From Pseudocolwellia sp. AS88 (GTDB lineage Bacteria > Pseudomonadota > Gammaproteobacteria > Enterobacterales > Alteromonadaceae), in the NCBI RefSeq assembly GCF_030551755.1, contig NZ_JAUPEC010000018.1:19400-83399 (forward strand): DNA of 64,000 nt, given 5' to 3'. The notes beneath the pieces are model-generated. The model was not told the origin of the DNA and did no database searches. It worked only from the letters and a program-made list of their open reading frames with translations. The position numbers were made by a program, and so were the translations under genes. Shown here in pieces: positions 50,585 through 61,993 of the stretch; the stretch's first letter is position 1; each line of letters opens with the position of its first letter.

Positions 50585-52882
50585 GTGAAGTCTACTGACA
50601 GAGTTACCCAAACGAATAAACTATTATTCGATTACCCAAAATACTGGGCTGAATGCTACGGCACAGCTCCATTTTTACCTATGTCTCGTGCAGAAATGGA
50701 CGTTTTAGGCTGGGATAGTTGCGACATTATTATTGTTACCGGCGATGCCTATGTTGATCATCCAAGCTTTGGTATGGCTATTATTGGTCGTATGTTAGAA
50801 GCACAAGGATTCCGTGTCGGTATAATTGCCCAACCTGATTGGAGCTCAAAAGACGCTTTCATGGAATTAGGTCAACCCAATTTATTCTTTGGTGTTACCT
50901 CAGGCAACATGGATTCAATGATCAACCGTTATACAGCTGAGCGTAGAATACGTCACGACGATGCTTACACCCCGAATGATGAAGGTGGTAAAAGACCAGA
51001 TCGTGCAGTAAACGTTTATACCCAACGTTGTAAAGAGGCATATAAAGGTGTACCAGTTATTATTGGTGGTATTGAAGCCAGCTTACGTCGTGTAGCTCAT
51101 TACGACTATTGGTCAGACAAAGTACGCCGCTCAGTATTATTTGATTCAAAAGCAGATTTGTTAATATACGGTAATGCTGAACGCCCTCTTATCGAAATCG
51201 CTCATAGAATTGCAAATGGCGAAGAAGCCAAAAGCATTACTGATGTGAGAGGTAGTGCATTTTTAGCTAAGCACGCTCTACCCGGCTGGGAAGGCATTGA
51301 CTCTAGAAACATAGACAAGCCAGGCAAAATCGATCCAATTTATAGCCCTTATCAAGACATGACTGAAAGTAGCTGCGAAACAAATAGTGCTGAAGCAGCT
51401 GAAAATGATAAAAACTCAGCGTTAGCAACAGACGTCACTAAATCGCCGCAAGTTATTGAGATAAAAGAATACCAAAACAAAAGTTGGAAAGATAAATTAA
51501 AACCTTGGGAAACCACTTATATTAATTTACCAACATACGAGCAAGTACGTGATAACAAAATGTTATATGCGCATGCTTCTCGAATTTTCCATCAAGAAGT
51601 TAACCCAACATCAGCTAAACCATTAGTGCAAAGTCATGGTGATCGAATTATTTGGTTGAACCCACCTGCTCAGCCGTTATCTGAAGCAGAAATGGACAGC
51701 GTTTTTGATTTAAATTATCAACGTGTACCACACCCTAGTTACGGTAAAGCAAAAATACCAGCTTACGACATGATCAAAACGTCTATCAACATAATGCGTG
51801 GTTGTTTTGGTGGTTGTACATTCTGTTCAATTACAGAGCATGAAGGTCGTATTATTCAAAGTCGTTCAGAAGAATCTATCTTAAATGAGATTGAAGACAT
51901 AAAACTTAAAGTTCCTGGTTTTACTGGCGTAATATCTGATCTTGGTGGTCCAACAGCCAACATGTACAAGCTACGTTGTAAAAGTGAAAAAGCAGAAGCG
52001 ACATGTCGTAAACCTTCTTGTGTATGGCCAACCATTTGTGGTCATTTAGATACCGACCAAACACCTACCGTGGAGCTATACCGTAAAGCTCGTAAAATAC
52101 CAGGTATTAAGAAAGTATTAATCGCCTCAGGGGTTCGATACGACTTAGCGATTGAGTCGCCAGAATACGTAAAAGAGCTAGCAACACATCACGTTGGCGG
52201 TTACTTAAAAATAGCACCAGAACATACCGAAGAAGGCCCATTAAACAAAATGATGAAGCCTGGTATGGGCAGCTACGACAAGTTTAAAGAAATGTTTGAT
52301 CATTACTCTAAACTTGCCGGTAAAAAGCAATACTTGATCCCTTACTTTATTTCAGCGCATCCAGGCACAACCAATAAAGACATGGTAAACCTAGCGTTAT
52401 GGTTAAAAGAAAACGACTTTAAATTAGACCAAGTACAAAACTTTTACCCGTCTCCATTAGCAAATGCGACAACGTTATACCATACAGAAATTGACTCACT
52501 GAAAAATGTTAGAAAAAACAGTGAGAAAGTAAACGTACCTAAAGGCACTATTCAACGTCGTTTGCATAAAGCCATATTGCGTTATCATGATCCAGCTAAC
52601 TGGCCGATGATCAGAGAAGAACTCACAAAAATGGGGCTAAGAAAGCTTATTGGTTCTGGACCTACCTGCTTAGTACCTGCAGAAACTCGTGGTGAATTGA
52701 ATAAACAACACTACAAAAATAATGGTAAAGGTAAGAACAACTCTACCGGTAAGAAAACATCGCCTGGACAAACTAGAGCTTACGGGAAAAAACCAAAACC
52801 AGCAGGAAAAGGTAAACAAGGTTTAACGCGTTTTTCTGAGAATCAGTTTAACGACCGTAAACCAAAGAATAAAAAACCTTAG
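50585..52882 (+). CDS. YgiQ family radical SAM protein
   Basis: 765 residues from a GTG start. N-terminal UPF0313 domain ([42 protein letters not shown]), a cobalamin-like Rossmann segment, and the radical SAM cluster C407-x3-C411-x2-C414 ([12 protein letters not shown]). The last ~60 residues are Lys/Gly-rich and disordered. The family is widespread, cytosolic and without a settled reaction. ATG-less start: the alignment of [21 protein letters not shown] with homologues and the lack of an upstream ATG favour the GTG. Confidence 0.93.
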   Translation: MKSTDRVTQTNKLLFDYPKYWAECYGTAPFLPMSRAEMDVLGWDSCDIIIVTGDAYVDHPSFGMAIIGRMLEAQGFRVGIIAQPDWSSKDAFMELGQPNLFFGVTSGNMDSMINRYTAERRIRHDDAYTPNDEGGKRPDRAVNVYTQRCKEAYKGVPVIIGGIEASLRRVAHYDYWSDKVRRSVLFDSKADLLIYGNAERPLIEIAHRIANGEEAKSITDVRGSAFLAKHALPGWEGIDSRNIDKPGKIDPIYSPYQDMTESSCETNSAEAAENDKNSALATDVTKSPQVIEIKEYQNKSWKDKLKPWETTYINLPTYEQVRDNKMLYAHASRIFHQEVNPTSAKPLVQSHGDRIIWLNPPAQPLSEAEMDSVFDLNYQRVPHPSYGKAKIPAYDMIKTSINIMRGCFGGCTFCSITEHEGRIIQSRSEESILNEIEDIKLKVPGFTGVISDLGGPTANMYKLRCKSEKAEATCRKPSCVWPTICGHLDTDQTPTVELYRKARKIPGIKKVLIASGVRYDLAIESPEYVKELATHHVGGYLKIAPEHTEEGPLNKMMKPGMGSYDKFKEMFDHYSKLAGKKQYLIPYFISAHPGTTNKDMVNLALWLKENDFKLDQVQNFYPSPLANATTLYHTEIDSLKNVRKNSEKVNVPKGTIQRRLHKAILRYHDPANWPMIREELTKMGLRKLIGSGPTCLVPAETRGELNKQHYKNNGKGKNNSTGKKTSPGQTRAYGKKPKPAGKGKQGLTRFSENQFNDRKPKNKKP

Positions 52883-52984
52883 AAGTAACTAATTAATAAA
52901 TCTCTAATTTAATAACCATACGTTTTATTTTTAACTATTAAATAAAACGTATGTAAAAATTTTTAATTGAAGGAAGAATAAAAC

Positions 52985-54577
52985 GTGTTAGCCGCAAACA
53001 ACATCACCCAACAATTTGGTGCAAAACCTCTTTTCGAAAACATCTCACAAAAATTTGGTGGCGGTAATCGCTACGGTTTAATTGGCGCCAATGGTTGTGG
53101 TAAATCTACCTTTATGAAAATACTAGGTGGCGATTTAGAGCAAACATCTGGCAACGTAAGTTTAGATCCAAACGAACGTATTGGTAAATTACGCCAAGAC
53201 CAGTTTGGTTTTGAAGAGTTTTCTGTGGTTGATACGGTTATTATGGGCCATACAGAGTTATGGGCAGTTAAAGAAGAACGTGACCGCATATATGCTTTAC
53301 CAGAAATGAGTGAAGAAGAAGGTATGCGCGTTGGTGATTTAGAATCTGAATATGCTGAGATGGACGGTTACAGCGCAGAAAGTCGTGCTGGTGAACTTCT
53401 TATGGGCGTTGGTATTCCTGTTGATCAACATTATGGCTTAATGAGTGAAGTAGCTCCTGGTTGGAAACTTCGTGTTCTACTAGCCCAAGCACTTTTCTCT
53501 AACCCTGATATTTTATTACTCGATGAACCAACCAACAACTTGGATATTCATACCATTCAATGGTTAGAAGAAACCTTGAACGAACGTGATTCAACCATGA
53601 TAATCATTTCGCATGATAGACATTTTTTAAACTCTGTTTGTACACACATGGCCGATTTAGATTACGGTGAATTAAACGTATTCCCAGGTAATTACGATGA
53701 ATACATGCTGGCTTCTACACAAGCTAGAGCACAATTAATTGCCGATAACGCCAAGAAAAAAGCGCAAATTGGTGAGCTTCAAGCTTTCGTTGCTCGTTTC
53801 TCGGCAAATGCTTCAAAAGCAAAACAAGCGACTTCTCGTGCTAAGCAAATTGATAAAATTCAATTGGCTGACGTTAAAGCTTCTAGCCGTGTGAACCCTT
53901 TTATTCGTTTCGAACAAGAAAAGAAATTATTCAGAAATGCTCTAGTACTTGAAAACGTGAACAAAAGTTTTGATAGCAATCATGTACTAAAAGATTTATC
54001 TATGATGATAGAGGTAGGTGAACGTGTTGCAGTTATTGGTGAAAACGGCGTGGGTAAAACAACCTTTTTACGTATGCTAATGAATGATGCTGGCTATGCA
54101 AATGACACAGGTGAGTTAACTTGGTCAGAAAACGTGAACATTGGTTACTACGCACAAGACCATGCTCACGAATTTGAAACTGACATGACTTTATTTGAAT
54201 GGATGAGCCAATGGCGTCAGCCTACAGACGACGAACAAGCAGTTCGCGGTTACTTAGGTCGCTTGTTGTTTTCTGCTGATGATATTAAAAAGTCGGTTAA
54301 AGTACTTTCTGGTGGAGAACAAGGCCGTATGTTATTTGGAAAAATAATGATGCAAAAGCCTAACATTCTTGTAATGGATGAACCAACTAACCACATGGAT
54401 ATGGAGTCAATTGAATCGTTAAATATGGCGATGGAGCAATTTGAAGGTACCATTATTTTTGTGAGTCATGACCGTGAATTTGTTTCAAGTATAGCAACAC
54501 GTATTGTTGAACTTAAAGAAAATAGCTACAGCGACTTTGCTGGCACTTACAATGAGTACTTAGCGTCTCAAGTATAA
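52985..54577 (+). CDS. ybiT: ABC-F ATPase YbiT
   Basis: 530 residues, identical in length to E. coli YbiT. Two ATPase domains: Walker [10 protein letters not shown] and GENGVGKTT, Walker [12 protein letters not shown] and [11 protein letters not shown], signature-like [15 protein letters not shown] and LSGGEQGRM, joined by a linker with the P-site-like charged helix ([17 protein letters not shown]). No membrane part; ABC-F proteins act on ribosomes. GTG start with AAGGAAG 10 bases upstream. Confidence 0.93.
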   Translation: MLAANNITQQFGAKPLFENISQKFGGGNRYGLIGANGCGKSTFMKILGGDLEQTSGNVSLDPNERIGKLRQDQFGFEEFSVVDTVIMGHTELWAVKEERDRIYALPEMSEEEGMRVGDLESEYAEMDGYSAESRAGELLMGVGIPVDQHYGLMSEVAPGWKLRVLLAQALFSNPDILLLDEPTNNLDIHTIQWLEETLNERDSTMIIISHDRHFLNSVCTHMADLDYGELNVFPGNYDEYMLASTQARAQLIADNAKKKAQIGELQAFVARFSANASKAKQATSRAKQIDKIQLADVKASSRVNPFIRFEQEKKLFRNALVLENVNKSFDSNHVLKDLSMMIEVGERVAVIGENGVGKTTFLRMLMNDAGYANDTGELTWSENVNIGYYAQDHAHEFETDMTLFEWMSQWRQPTDDEQAVRGYLGRLLFSADDIKKSVKVLSGGEQGRMLFGKIMMQKPNILVMDEPTNHMDMESIESLNMAMEQFEGTIIFVSHDREFVSSIATRIVELKENSYSDFAGTYNEYLASQV

Positions 54578-54603
54578 GTTTTATCACTTAAAAAGAATGT
54601 TTA

Positions 54604-54639
54604 AAAAAGACTTTAACTCGCAAGGGTTAAAGTCTTTTT
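54604..54639 (+). terminator. Rho-independent terminator of ybiT
   Basis: AAAAAGACTTTAAC (54604-54617) pairs with GTTAAAGTCTTTTT (54626-54639), loop TCGCAAGG; 26 bases after the ybiT stop. Confidence 0.92.
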
Positions 54640-54880
54640 AGTTTTTAAAGTGAGATTCTAAAGTTAAGATTTAGACCAATTTAATTAAAGGTTGCTCTAA
54701 TACCCTTCTGTTATTTCATTCATCTATTTGTTCAAATACTCCTTGATAGATATCTCAATAGAATGCAAGAAACTAGTACTATTGATATATCAAAGTAATT
54801 GGCATTTGCTTATTAATAATTGGGTTTTGTACAAGAGCCTTTGTTAAACGAGCTGTAAAAATTAATACTGATAATAAAAA
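54640..54880. other. Convergent spacer between two terminators
   Basis: About 240 bp between the ybiT terminator and the terminator of the alginate-locus lipoprotein. No ORF, repeat or structured RNA recognised; probably inert spacer. Confidence 0.5.
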
Positions 54881-54925
54881 AAGCTCAAACTTAACCTATT
54901 AGATAAATTAGGAAAGTTTGAGCTT
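54881..54925 (-). terminator. Terminator of the TonB receptor-lipoprotein operon
   Basis: AAGCTCAAACTT (54881-54892) pairs with AAGTTTGAGCTT (54914-54925); an inner CCTA...TTAGG extends the stem. The plus-strand A run before it provides the T tail for minus-strand transcription. 54 bases beyond the lipoprotein stop. Confidence 0.85.
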
Positions 54926-54978
54926 ATATTTTTATTTATTAACAATAACTTACATTGCTAAAAAATCATTAACAACTA

Positions 54979-57900
54979 TTACTCAGCATTTACAGTAGCT
55001 TCGCTAGAGTTAGAATGATATTTATCATCTGTACCATCTAATAAATCACCAATTACATGACCTTCGAAGTTATCATTTAAAATCTCAGTACCATCAGCAC
55101 CAATAATAATTAAATCATCAACTGAGAAGTTCCCAAGATAAGTATCATCTCCACCACCTAACTTGAATTGAACATTTTCAATATCGAAAATCTGACCTTT
55201 CGGAGAAATGACCGTGTAACTCTCAGTGTTATTAACAGTCACAGTTAAAGTAACACCTCCATCAGCTGCTGCATTCGTTGCATCCCAATCAATTGATACA
55301 TCTACCCATTCGGTCTCTTGTACAAATGTTGTAGTAAATTGAATCTCATCACCATCATCAATACTGATAGTTCCTGATTTCATTTCTACTTGTATGACTT
55401 CTGCAGATGAACTTGTAGATGAACCGTATAAAGTAACACTTGCAGTACCAGTACCAGTCGAATCAGCATTAGTGTTTTTGGTTGTAATATCTTTCTTAAA
55501 GCTAAAAGATACAGAACCAGTTGTTTGTGATTCAGCAAAACTATATCGCAACTCACCAGTATCAGTTGTTAAAGTATCTGCAATTGCTGCGAATTTATTA
55601 CCTGCAGTACCTGGGCCTCCGGCAGCTCCAGCAATAGTTTCAACCGTTGCTTCGGAAGTATTTGAATGATATTTCGAAGTTGCATTATCTGTATCAAGTG
55701 AGTCACCATCAACATAAGACTCAAAATCATCAGAAAACACACTTGTAGTACCAGCTGTATCAGAGAAAATAGCTAAATCATCTACTGTGAACTTAGCATC
55801 AGCTCCTGGAGTATCACCATTACTACCAAATCTAAAGGCAACGTGAGTTACACCACCTATAGGAGCACTAGTCGTTGTAAAACTAGCAGGAGTGAATGAC
55901 ACACCATCAATTTCTACTGTCACATCTGGATTTAAGTCAGTGTCTCCGTTCGGGTATTCCCAAGTAATTACTACATCCATAAACTGATCTAGCACAACAG
56001 TAGGCGCTGATGTATCTACATCAGAATCTCGTACCTCAAAGCTATCATCTTTAATTCGAAGGTCTAAAATAGCACCACCATTATTTGTACTTGAATTATA
56101 TAAAGTAATAAATGCATCACCGCTTCCGAAGCTATCATCAAGGCGCTTAACTTTAGCTTCGACTCTACCCTGAGCAAGAGGACCATTATCGCCGAGCTCA
56201 TAACGAAGTTCACCAGTATCATTAGGATCAGTATCAACAATCACAGCAACCTTGTTATCACCTGTAGCTACAACAATAGTACCGGAAATTAAAACATTAA
56301 ACTCAGCAGTGGTTCCGTCAATTGATGTAATGGTGAAAGTATCAGTTTCACGTTCACCCACAATTAGCGCAGCAATAGTTGAATTGGTAGTATCTAGTGT
56401 ATAAGTCCATGAACCATCAGCTTCAATATTGAACGTACCGTATGTTCCAACAGTCGTTGAAGCTGTAATTGACGCTTCGCCTTCATTGATATCCTGTACG
56501 CTAATAGCACCTGTTACAGAAGTTTCATCGCTAGCAATTGAGCCTCCAAGGTCAAAGAAAACAGCTGGTGTAGCCTCTACTGTTCCGTCACCTGCATCAA
56601 AGGTTACAACTTCAGCGTAAACAAGTGCAGCATATAAACTTGCATCAGCTAAACTAGCACTTTCATTGTAACTTTCAAAGTCATCTGAAAATACGCTTGT
56701 AGTACCAGCAGTATCAGAAAACACTTCAATATTGTCTACAAAATAAGAGCCGAAAGGAATAGTTGTGCCGTTATCACCTAATCTGAATTGAATAGTTTGA
56801 ATACCATCAGCGAACCACTGGTCTAAATTTTCAAAGTCAGTATCTACAACAGCAGGAGTAGAAAATGAACCTCCAAAAATAATTTCACCATCAAGCGACA
56901 CGGTAATTTGCTCAGATGCATCCAAGTCCCATGTAATGTCTATGTCGTAAAATTGATTTTCGTTAAAGTCTTCAATCAGTGTTTCGCCAGGATAAAGATC
57001 GCTATCAGTATTTCGAACAAATAAACGAGGTGCTATTGGAGTTTCAGTACCGTTAGCGTCAATTGAGGTTTGATCACCTTGAATTCGTAAATCTATAAGT
57101 GATTCACTATTGCTACCAGATGAACCACCAAGCTTAATATAAGCATCTTTACTGTTTCCATCACTACCTATTGCAACTTCTTTTAAGAAAGATGCGCTAA
57201 GTTTACCTTGACGAAGGTTATCGACTCTAAATAGAATTTCACCTGTATCACCAGCAGTATTGGTTATTTCCACAACTTGAGTCAATGCAGCAACACGAAT
57301 TGTAATTTCCGCAGTAGTGCCATCAACAGAGGCTATTGTGATTGAATCTGTTACAGAGTCACCCACTTCAAGACTAGCCACAGTTTCATTTTCAGTATTA
57401 ACTGTATATGACCAAGTACCATCAGCATCAATGCTGAAGCTACCATAAGTTAGAACGACATCGGTTTGTTCAATAAAAGAATCTTCACTAAAGTTAGGGT
57501 CAATAATGGTTAACGAACCCGTAAATGCCTCTTCAGCAGTATTTCTCACTACTCCATCGAATTCACCTTCAATAATCGCAACTACTTGAGTGTCGTTGTA
57601 ACCCACAGAAGCACCAATTATGTCAAGTAAATCTGAATCAGCAAAGCTAGCAACTTGTGAAGTACTCTGAAGATTAGCTTGTGCTGCTTCAAATATATCT
57701 AAAGAATCAGCAAAATCTCCATCAGCGATATCAGTAGAAAGGTCTGAAATAACCGTTGATATATCAGCGTCTGTATTGTCTGCATCAAGTTGAGATATAA
57801 GCGCTAATACAGATCCATATCTGTCGTTATTATCAGCGCCATCAGCGCCAAGAGCATCAGTTCCAACTACAGTAGGAGCAACTTCAGTTGTGTCAAAACG

Positions 57901-58650
57901 AATACCAAAACGGGCATTAATTTCTGCAGCAACTTCATCAAAGTTATTAAAGTCAGCCTCTGTATTTTGAACAGCAATTTCGGTTAATGGTGATACTACG
58001 TATACAGGTGCTTCAATTATTGTCTCAATACCGTCGTCATCTGTTTCAACAATATCGTCAACTACTTTTACTACGGATCTCATTAAAGGCGCTTCTAGTG
58101 TTAAACCTGTTGATTCATCAATGTAAGAACCACCAGTACATGAAAGCAAGCCATTATTTGCAATATGAGCGCCTGTAAATGTAACGTTACCTGAAGCATC
58201 AGAAGGTGCATCTGCTTGTTGAGGAAAAACTGCTTGTCCACTTGTATTAACTTCGTATATCTCACAAGAGGCTCCCTCAACAGGGCCTTTAACAATGCTA
58301 GCTGATACGTCAAACGTTGGCTTAATATCTTCCGTAGAAGCACCAACACCTTCTGTAAAGCCCGCATTATCAGTATAATTTGCTGAAACAGAGATAGGAG
58401 AACCTTCATCAGCTTCAGTAATTGTGTAGGTAGGACCAGTAACACCCGTTGACCAAACGTAAACAAGTGTTTCTGCTTGAATTCCGTCGGCATCAGTAGC
58501 CAATGCTGATAATTCACCACCAGCAAAAAAGTCGTTTCCAGTTATTTCGATACTGCCGCGAGTATTACTATCTAGTTGAGCGTTGTCATCACCGCCACAA
58601 CCAGCTAAAGCTGTAGCAATGATCACAGATATAAGTGATTTCTTAAACAT
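54979..58650 (-). CDS. Large modular surface lipoprotein with VCBS repeats and LamG/CBM-like domains (alginate locus)
   Basis: 1223 residues. Lipobox LAGC (Cys18). Order: Ig-like domain (~30-105), a beta domain (~113-190), an acidic helical region (~215-365), VCBS-like repeats at ~375-455 and ~712-790 (DADGTWSYTVNT, EADGSWTYTLDT), and three LamG/carbohydrate-binding-like modules at ~465-660, ~800-975 and ~1020-1190. Modules 1 and 2 both close with FSDTAGTTSVFSDDFES (~644-660, ~962-978). The last ~30 residues repeat the linker after module 2 (KYHSNTSEATV / KYHSNSSEATV), so the protein ends inside a linker. Strongly acidic. Shine-Dalgarno GGAG 8 bases before ATG. 65 bp after the TonB receptor. 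Likely captures alginate at the cell surface; inferred from neighbours. Confidence 0.8.
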   Translation of the reverse strand: MFKKSLISVIIATALAGCGGDDNAQLDSNTRGSIEITGNDFFAGGELSALATDADGIQAETLVYVWSTGVTGPTYTITEADEGSPISVSANYTDNAGFTEGVGASTEDIKPTFDVSASIVKGPVEGASCEIYEVNTSGQAVFPQQADAPSDASGNVTFTGAHIANNGLLSCTGGSYIDESTGLTLEAPLMRSVVKVVDDIVETDDDGIETIIEAPVYVVSPLTEIAVQNTEADFNNFDEVAAEINARFGIRFDTTEVAPTVVGTDALGADGADNNDRYGSVLALISQLDADNTDADISTVISDLSTDIADGDFADSLDIFEAAQANLQSTSQVASFADSDLLDIIGASVGYNDTQVVAIIEGEFDGVVRNTAEEAFTGSLTIIDPNFSEDSFIEQTDVVLTYGSFSIDADGTWSYTVNTENETVASLEVGDSVTDSITIASVDGTTAEITIRVAALTQVVEITNTAGDTGEILFRVDNLRQGKLSASFLKEVAIGSDGNSKDAYIKLGGSSGSNSESLIDLRIQGDQTSIDANGTETPIAPRLFVRNTDSDLYPGETLIEDFNENQFYDIDITWDLDASEQITVSLDGEIIFGGSFSTPAVVDTDFENLDQWFADGIQTIQFRLGDNGTTIPFGSYFVDNIEVFSDTAGTTSVFSDDFESYNESASLADASLYAALVYAEVVTFDAGDGTVEATPAVFFDLGGSIASDETSVTGAISVQDINEGEASITASTTVGTYGTFNIEADGSWTYTLDTTNSTIAALIVGERETDTFTITSIDGTTAEFNVLISGTIVVATGDNKVAVIVDTDPNDTGELRYELGDNGPLAQGRVEAKVKRLDDSFGSGDAFITLYNSSTNNGGAILDLRIKDDSFEVRDSDVDTSAPTVVLDQFMDVVITWEYPNGDTDLNPDVTVEIDGVSFTPASFTTTSAPIGGVTHVAFRFGSNGDTPGADAKFTVDDLAIFSDTAGTTSVFSDDFESYVDGDSLDTDNATSKYHSNTSEATVETIAGAAGGPGTAGNKFAAIADTLTTDTGELRYSFAESQTTGSVSFSFKKDITTKNTNADSTGTGTASVTLYGSSTSSSAEVIQVEMKSGTISIDDGDEIQFTTTFVQETEWVDVSIDWDATNAAADGGVTLTVTVNNTESYTVISPKGQIFDIENVQFKLGGGDDTYLGNFSVDDLIIIGADGTEILNDNFEGHVIGDLLDGTDDKYHSNSSEATVNAE

Positions 58651-58715
58651 GTTTTCTACTCCAAAATTTTATATTTCTTCAAATTTAACTTGTTTTAATT
58701 AAGTACTAAGCTCGC

Positions 58716-61700
58716 TTAGTACTTAACACTGATGCCTGCGAATATTCGAGGACCATAGTCACTCACGCTACCTAAGTTACCTTCAACAAAGAAGTCATCA
58801 CTACGAGGTTCGCTAAACAAGTTAATTGCTGAAAATTTAACACGAACGTGTTTATTAATTTTGTAAGAAGCACGAGCTTCCCAAACATTTGCCTCATCAA
58901 CATAACGTAATCTTGTACCGTTAGAAGTATAAGGTTGGAAGTATTCGCTACGATACTTGTAGATTAGGGCAGTATCAAAATCACCAACTTGGTAATATAA
59001 CTGTCCGCTAAATACATGCTCTGAAAACCCTGGTACAGAACCTGGAGCTACAATACCTTCAGTAAGCTGAGTGGTAACACCATCTAGATCAGTAGTAAAA
59101 GTATCTCCGTAAAGACTATCTTCAAACTCAAAGTCTGTATCTGCGTAGTTATAACCAAACTTCACACCAAGACCAGAATCCCAACGATATGAAAATGATG
59201 CTTCTAAGCCCATAATTTCACTTTCGTCATCACTAGTTACTGAATTAGTAATTGGTAAAGAAACATCAACACCTTCAACGTTAAAGTTTTCTAACACTGT
59301 TTGCTGTTGAAAGCCGCCATTGAACTGTTTGTAGTAAACACCAAACGCTACAATAGAGTCATCGTTAGGGTACCATTCAAAACCTAAATCATAGTTCCAT
59401 GACATTAATGGTTGAGTATTTGGATTACCAGAACCTTCAGCCCCCACTAACAAGTCATTAACTGTTGTAGGATCACTATTGTCATCGGTTACAAACGAGC
59501 GGTCAAAGCCTAAATCAGATGGATCTGCACGTGACATACCACGATAAATACCAGCTCTTAAGATGATATTTTCTTCATAATCAACTACTAAGTTAAAACT
59601 TGGTAGTACTTTAGTGTAATCACCACCACCAACAACTCGCTCAATCTCACCGTTTCCTTCTAAGCTAACTACGCCTAACGCATCAGTAACAACGTCAAAG
59701 TCTTCTCTAAAGCCAATTGAAGTAACATCAGTATTCACTACGCGAACACCAAAGTTACCACGAATGAATTTACCAAACATTTCAGTATCGTAGCTAGCCA
59801 TTGCATAAACAGCTGTCGTCTTTTCTGTTACATCACTAGTACCTGAATTTTCATAAACAACTTCTGGATATTCAAAGTCGCCGTTGGCACCCGCAGCTAC
59901 TGCTTGAGCGAAACATTCATTATTGTATGTTGCCCACGATGCTCCTGTACCGCTGTCTATAGTATTTCCTGAACTATCAACATTAGTGATAATATTGCCA
60001 TCAGAAACGCTTGATAAAAAGCTAGACTCAGGGAAGTTTATTTGACAGCCTTCAAGTATGCTAAGGCCTGTCTCAGGGTCATCTATAGTAAACTCTGTTC
60101 TTGAACCATTACCACTATTATTAACACCACCAAATTGAACAAACGAAAGTTCAGAAACTCGAACTCCACCTTGAATGCTAGTAAAAACGTCACCGTCTAG
60201 TTTGTAATCAAAATCAACTCGTGCACCGATAATTTCGTTGTCACGTACATTTTCTCTGTCAAGACGACTACGAAGATCACTAGAAAAGTTAGAGATATCA
60301 GTAACATCAAAATCAGATAATGTGAAATGAGGAATATGTTCCCCTAAATCCCAAGAAAAAGCGTTGTTAGCTGAGCTAGTTCTTCCACGGTTAGATATTT
60401 GCAGCTCTTCACGGTTTGTTTCAGAATAACCAATGTCAACAGTAATGGTTAAATCTTCTGTAGCATAATGTTCAATATTTAAACCGTAAGCTGTGTAGTT
60501 TTCTTCACGCTCAAAATATTCACCTGCAGATTCGATACGGTCTGAACCTTCCCAGTGCAAAATACCACCAACATCGTTTGTGATAAGATTTTGCCCTGTT
60601 ACACCTGGAGTAACACGTTTTTGCAAGAAGATTAAATCATGGCGAGATTCTGTTTGGGTACGATCTGAAATTTGGGCGTCAAAGTTTATATCCCAACTCT
60701 CTGATGGACGGTATTGTAAAGCAATAAATAAAGCTTCTCTTTCGTCAGACGTTTCGTTTTGACGGAAGCTTCGGCTTGAACCGGTCCATGCGTATGGTGT
60801 ACCAGCATCTACTGCTTTACCTGTAGCTGGATCAATTTCAGTATTGTAACCTTGATTAGACGAACCACTAACTTGATCTTCACAATCACCTGCTGTGCTA
60901 CGGTAAAAACCTTCATTAGTATTTGTAGGATCATTTAAACATGCCCACAAAGATGATCCTGACGGGCTTGAGCTTCTGTACTCAGCTTCTGGCTGGCTGA
61001 TATCTTGACGTTGCCAACCAACACTTACACCAACTGCTTGACCGTTATCAAATTCAAACTGGTCAACAAAACTTAATGTTCCACGGTAGCCTAAATCACC
61101 TTGAAGTGAATTTTCAATGTTAGATTGGTCAGGATTGTAGTTACCTTTTACTTCACCTTGAATACGTCGCTCACCAAAATCTAAAGGTTTAAGCGTCTCA
61201 AGTGTAATAACACCAGCAACACCACCTTCAATCATAGAAGCATCTTGAGTTTTATAAATAGCTACTTTCTTCATTAATTCTGAAGGGAACTGAGAGAAGT
61301 TTACTGAACGGTCACCACCGCCATTGGTCGCTTCACGGCCATTAATATGTGTCGCGCTTAGGAATGGACCTAAACCACGGATACTGATTTCAGTAGCACC
61401 ACCATTTTCACGATGAGATGATGCACCCGTTATTGTCTCTAAAGCCTCACCAATTGAAAGCGCTGGTAAATCACCAATATCTGAAGCTGATAAACCGTCA
61501 ACAACAGTAGTCGCTTCACGTTTTATTGCAATTTGGTTTTGAATTGTTCTTCGCGTACCAACAATTTCAACAACTTCTATATTCTTGTCAGCTTTTATAC
61601 TTTCAGCTTCCGCGTCTTGTGCTGTTGCCGAAAATGCAAAAGTACTAGCTACCGAAGTAATAACAGTAGCTTTTACCCATTTTGCTATAGGTGAAAGTCG

Positions 61701-61754
61701 AAACCTACCTATTTGATGGATGGATTTTGTATTTTTCCCTTGTATCAAGGACAT
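58716..61754 (-). CDS. TonB-dependent receptor, polysaccharide/alginate-oligosaccharide type
   Basis: 1012 residues. A signal peptide with a long basic n-region ends near FSATA (about residue 45). TonB-box-like VVEIVGTR (61-68), plug with ATTVVDGLSASDIGDLPALSIGEALETITG and SIRGLGPFLSATHINGREA, characteristic of the large Caulobacter/Xanthomonas-type receptors that import glycans, then a barrel ending FAGISVKY. Size, the lack of an STN domain and the neighbouring lyase point to alginate oligomers rather than iron. GGAG 8 bases before ATG. It is transcribed with the lipoprotein gene from the promoter at 61874. Confidence 0.9.
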   Translation of the reverse strand: MSLIQGKNTKSIHQIGRFRLSPIAKWVKATVITSVASTFAFSATAQDAEAESIKADKNIEVVEIVGTRRTIQNQIAIKREATTVVDGLSASDIGDLPALSIGEALETITGASSHRENGGATEISIRGLGPFLSATHINGREATNGGGDRSVNFSQFPSELMKKVAIYKTQDASMIEGGVAGVITLETLKPLDFGERRIQGEVKGNYNPDQSNIENSLQGDLGYRGTLSFVDQFEFDNGQAVGVSVGWQRQDISQPEAEYRSSSPSGSSLWACLNDPTNTNEGFYRSTAGDCEDQVSGSSNQGYNTEIDPATGKAVDAGTPYAWTGSSRSFRQNETSDEREALFIALQYRPSESWDINFDAQISDRTQTESRHDLIFLQKRVTPGVTGQNLITNDVGGILHWEGSDRIESAGEYFEREENYTAYGLNIEHYATEDLTITVDIGYSETNREELQISNRGRTSSANNAFSWDLGEHIPHFTLSDFDVTDISNFSSDLRSRLDRENVRDNEIIGARVDFDYKLDGDVFTSIQGGVRVSELSFVQFGGVNNSGNGSRTEFTIDDPETGLSILEGCQINFPESSFLSSVSDGNIITNVDSSGNTIDSGTGASWATYNNECFAQAVAAGANGDFEYPEVVYENSGTSDVTEKTTAVYAMASYDTEMFGKFIRGNFGVRVVNTDVTSIGFREDFDVVTDALGVVSLEGNGEIERVVGGGDYTKVLPSFNLVVDYEENIILRAGIYRGMSRADPSDLGFDRSFVTDDNSDPTTVNDLLVGAEGSGNPNTQPLMSWNYDLGFEWYPNDDSIVAFGVYYKQFNGGFQQQTVLENFNVEGVDVSLPITNSVTSDDESEIMGLEASFSYRWDSGLGVKFGYNYADTDFEFEDSLYGDTFTTDLDGVTTQLTEGIVAPGSVPGFSEHVFSGQLYYQVGDFDTALIYKYRSEYFQPYTSNGTRLRYVDEANVWEARASYKINKHVRVKFSAINLFSEPRSDDFFVEGNLGSVSDYGPRIFAGISVKY

Positions 61755-61873
61755 ATCGAGTTCTCCGTTTATGTTTTTGCTAGCATGTTACTGCCATTTA
61801 ATTGTTATATTTTTGTTGTAAGTATATTAGCGATACTAAATTATTTTATTTTTATTAGAGGTATATCAATTTG

Positions 61874-61906
61874 AACATACGCAACACAAACCAAAGTGTC
61901 AACCAA
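61874..61906 (-). promoter_or_regulatory. Promoter of the TonB receptor-lipoprotein operon with TTGGTTGACA motif
   Basis: Reverse complement: TTGGTTGACA with -35 TTGACA (61897-61902), a 17-bp spacer and -10 TATGTT (61874-61879), about 110 bases before the receptor start. The 10-bp TTGGTTGACA recurs exactly in the lyase promoter at 63384-63416. Confidence 0.6.
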
Positions 61907-61993
61907 TTTATTGAAATGCACTTACCAAAAATCATAACCAATAATTAAAGTTGCAAGTTAAAGTTTAACGTAAAAATTGATGTTCCAACTGTA

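Noticed and set aside
55700..56740. Repeated DNA in the lipoprotein gene considered as a mobile or CRISPR-like repeat
   Set aside because: The two copies (around 55715-55770 and 56675-56730) are in-frame protein-module ends coding for the same residues, so they are internal gene duplication.
58101..58526. 141-codon reading on the same strand within the lipoprotein gene
   Set aside because: Leucine-rich out-of-frame shadow of the low-complexity lipoprotein coding sequence; no start signal or domain.
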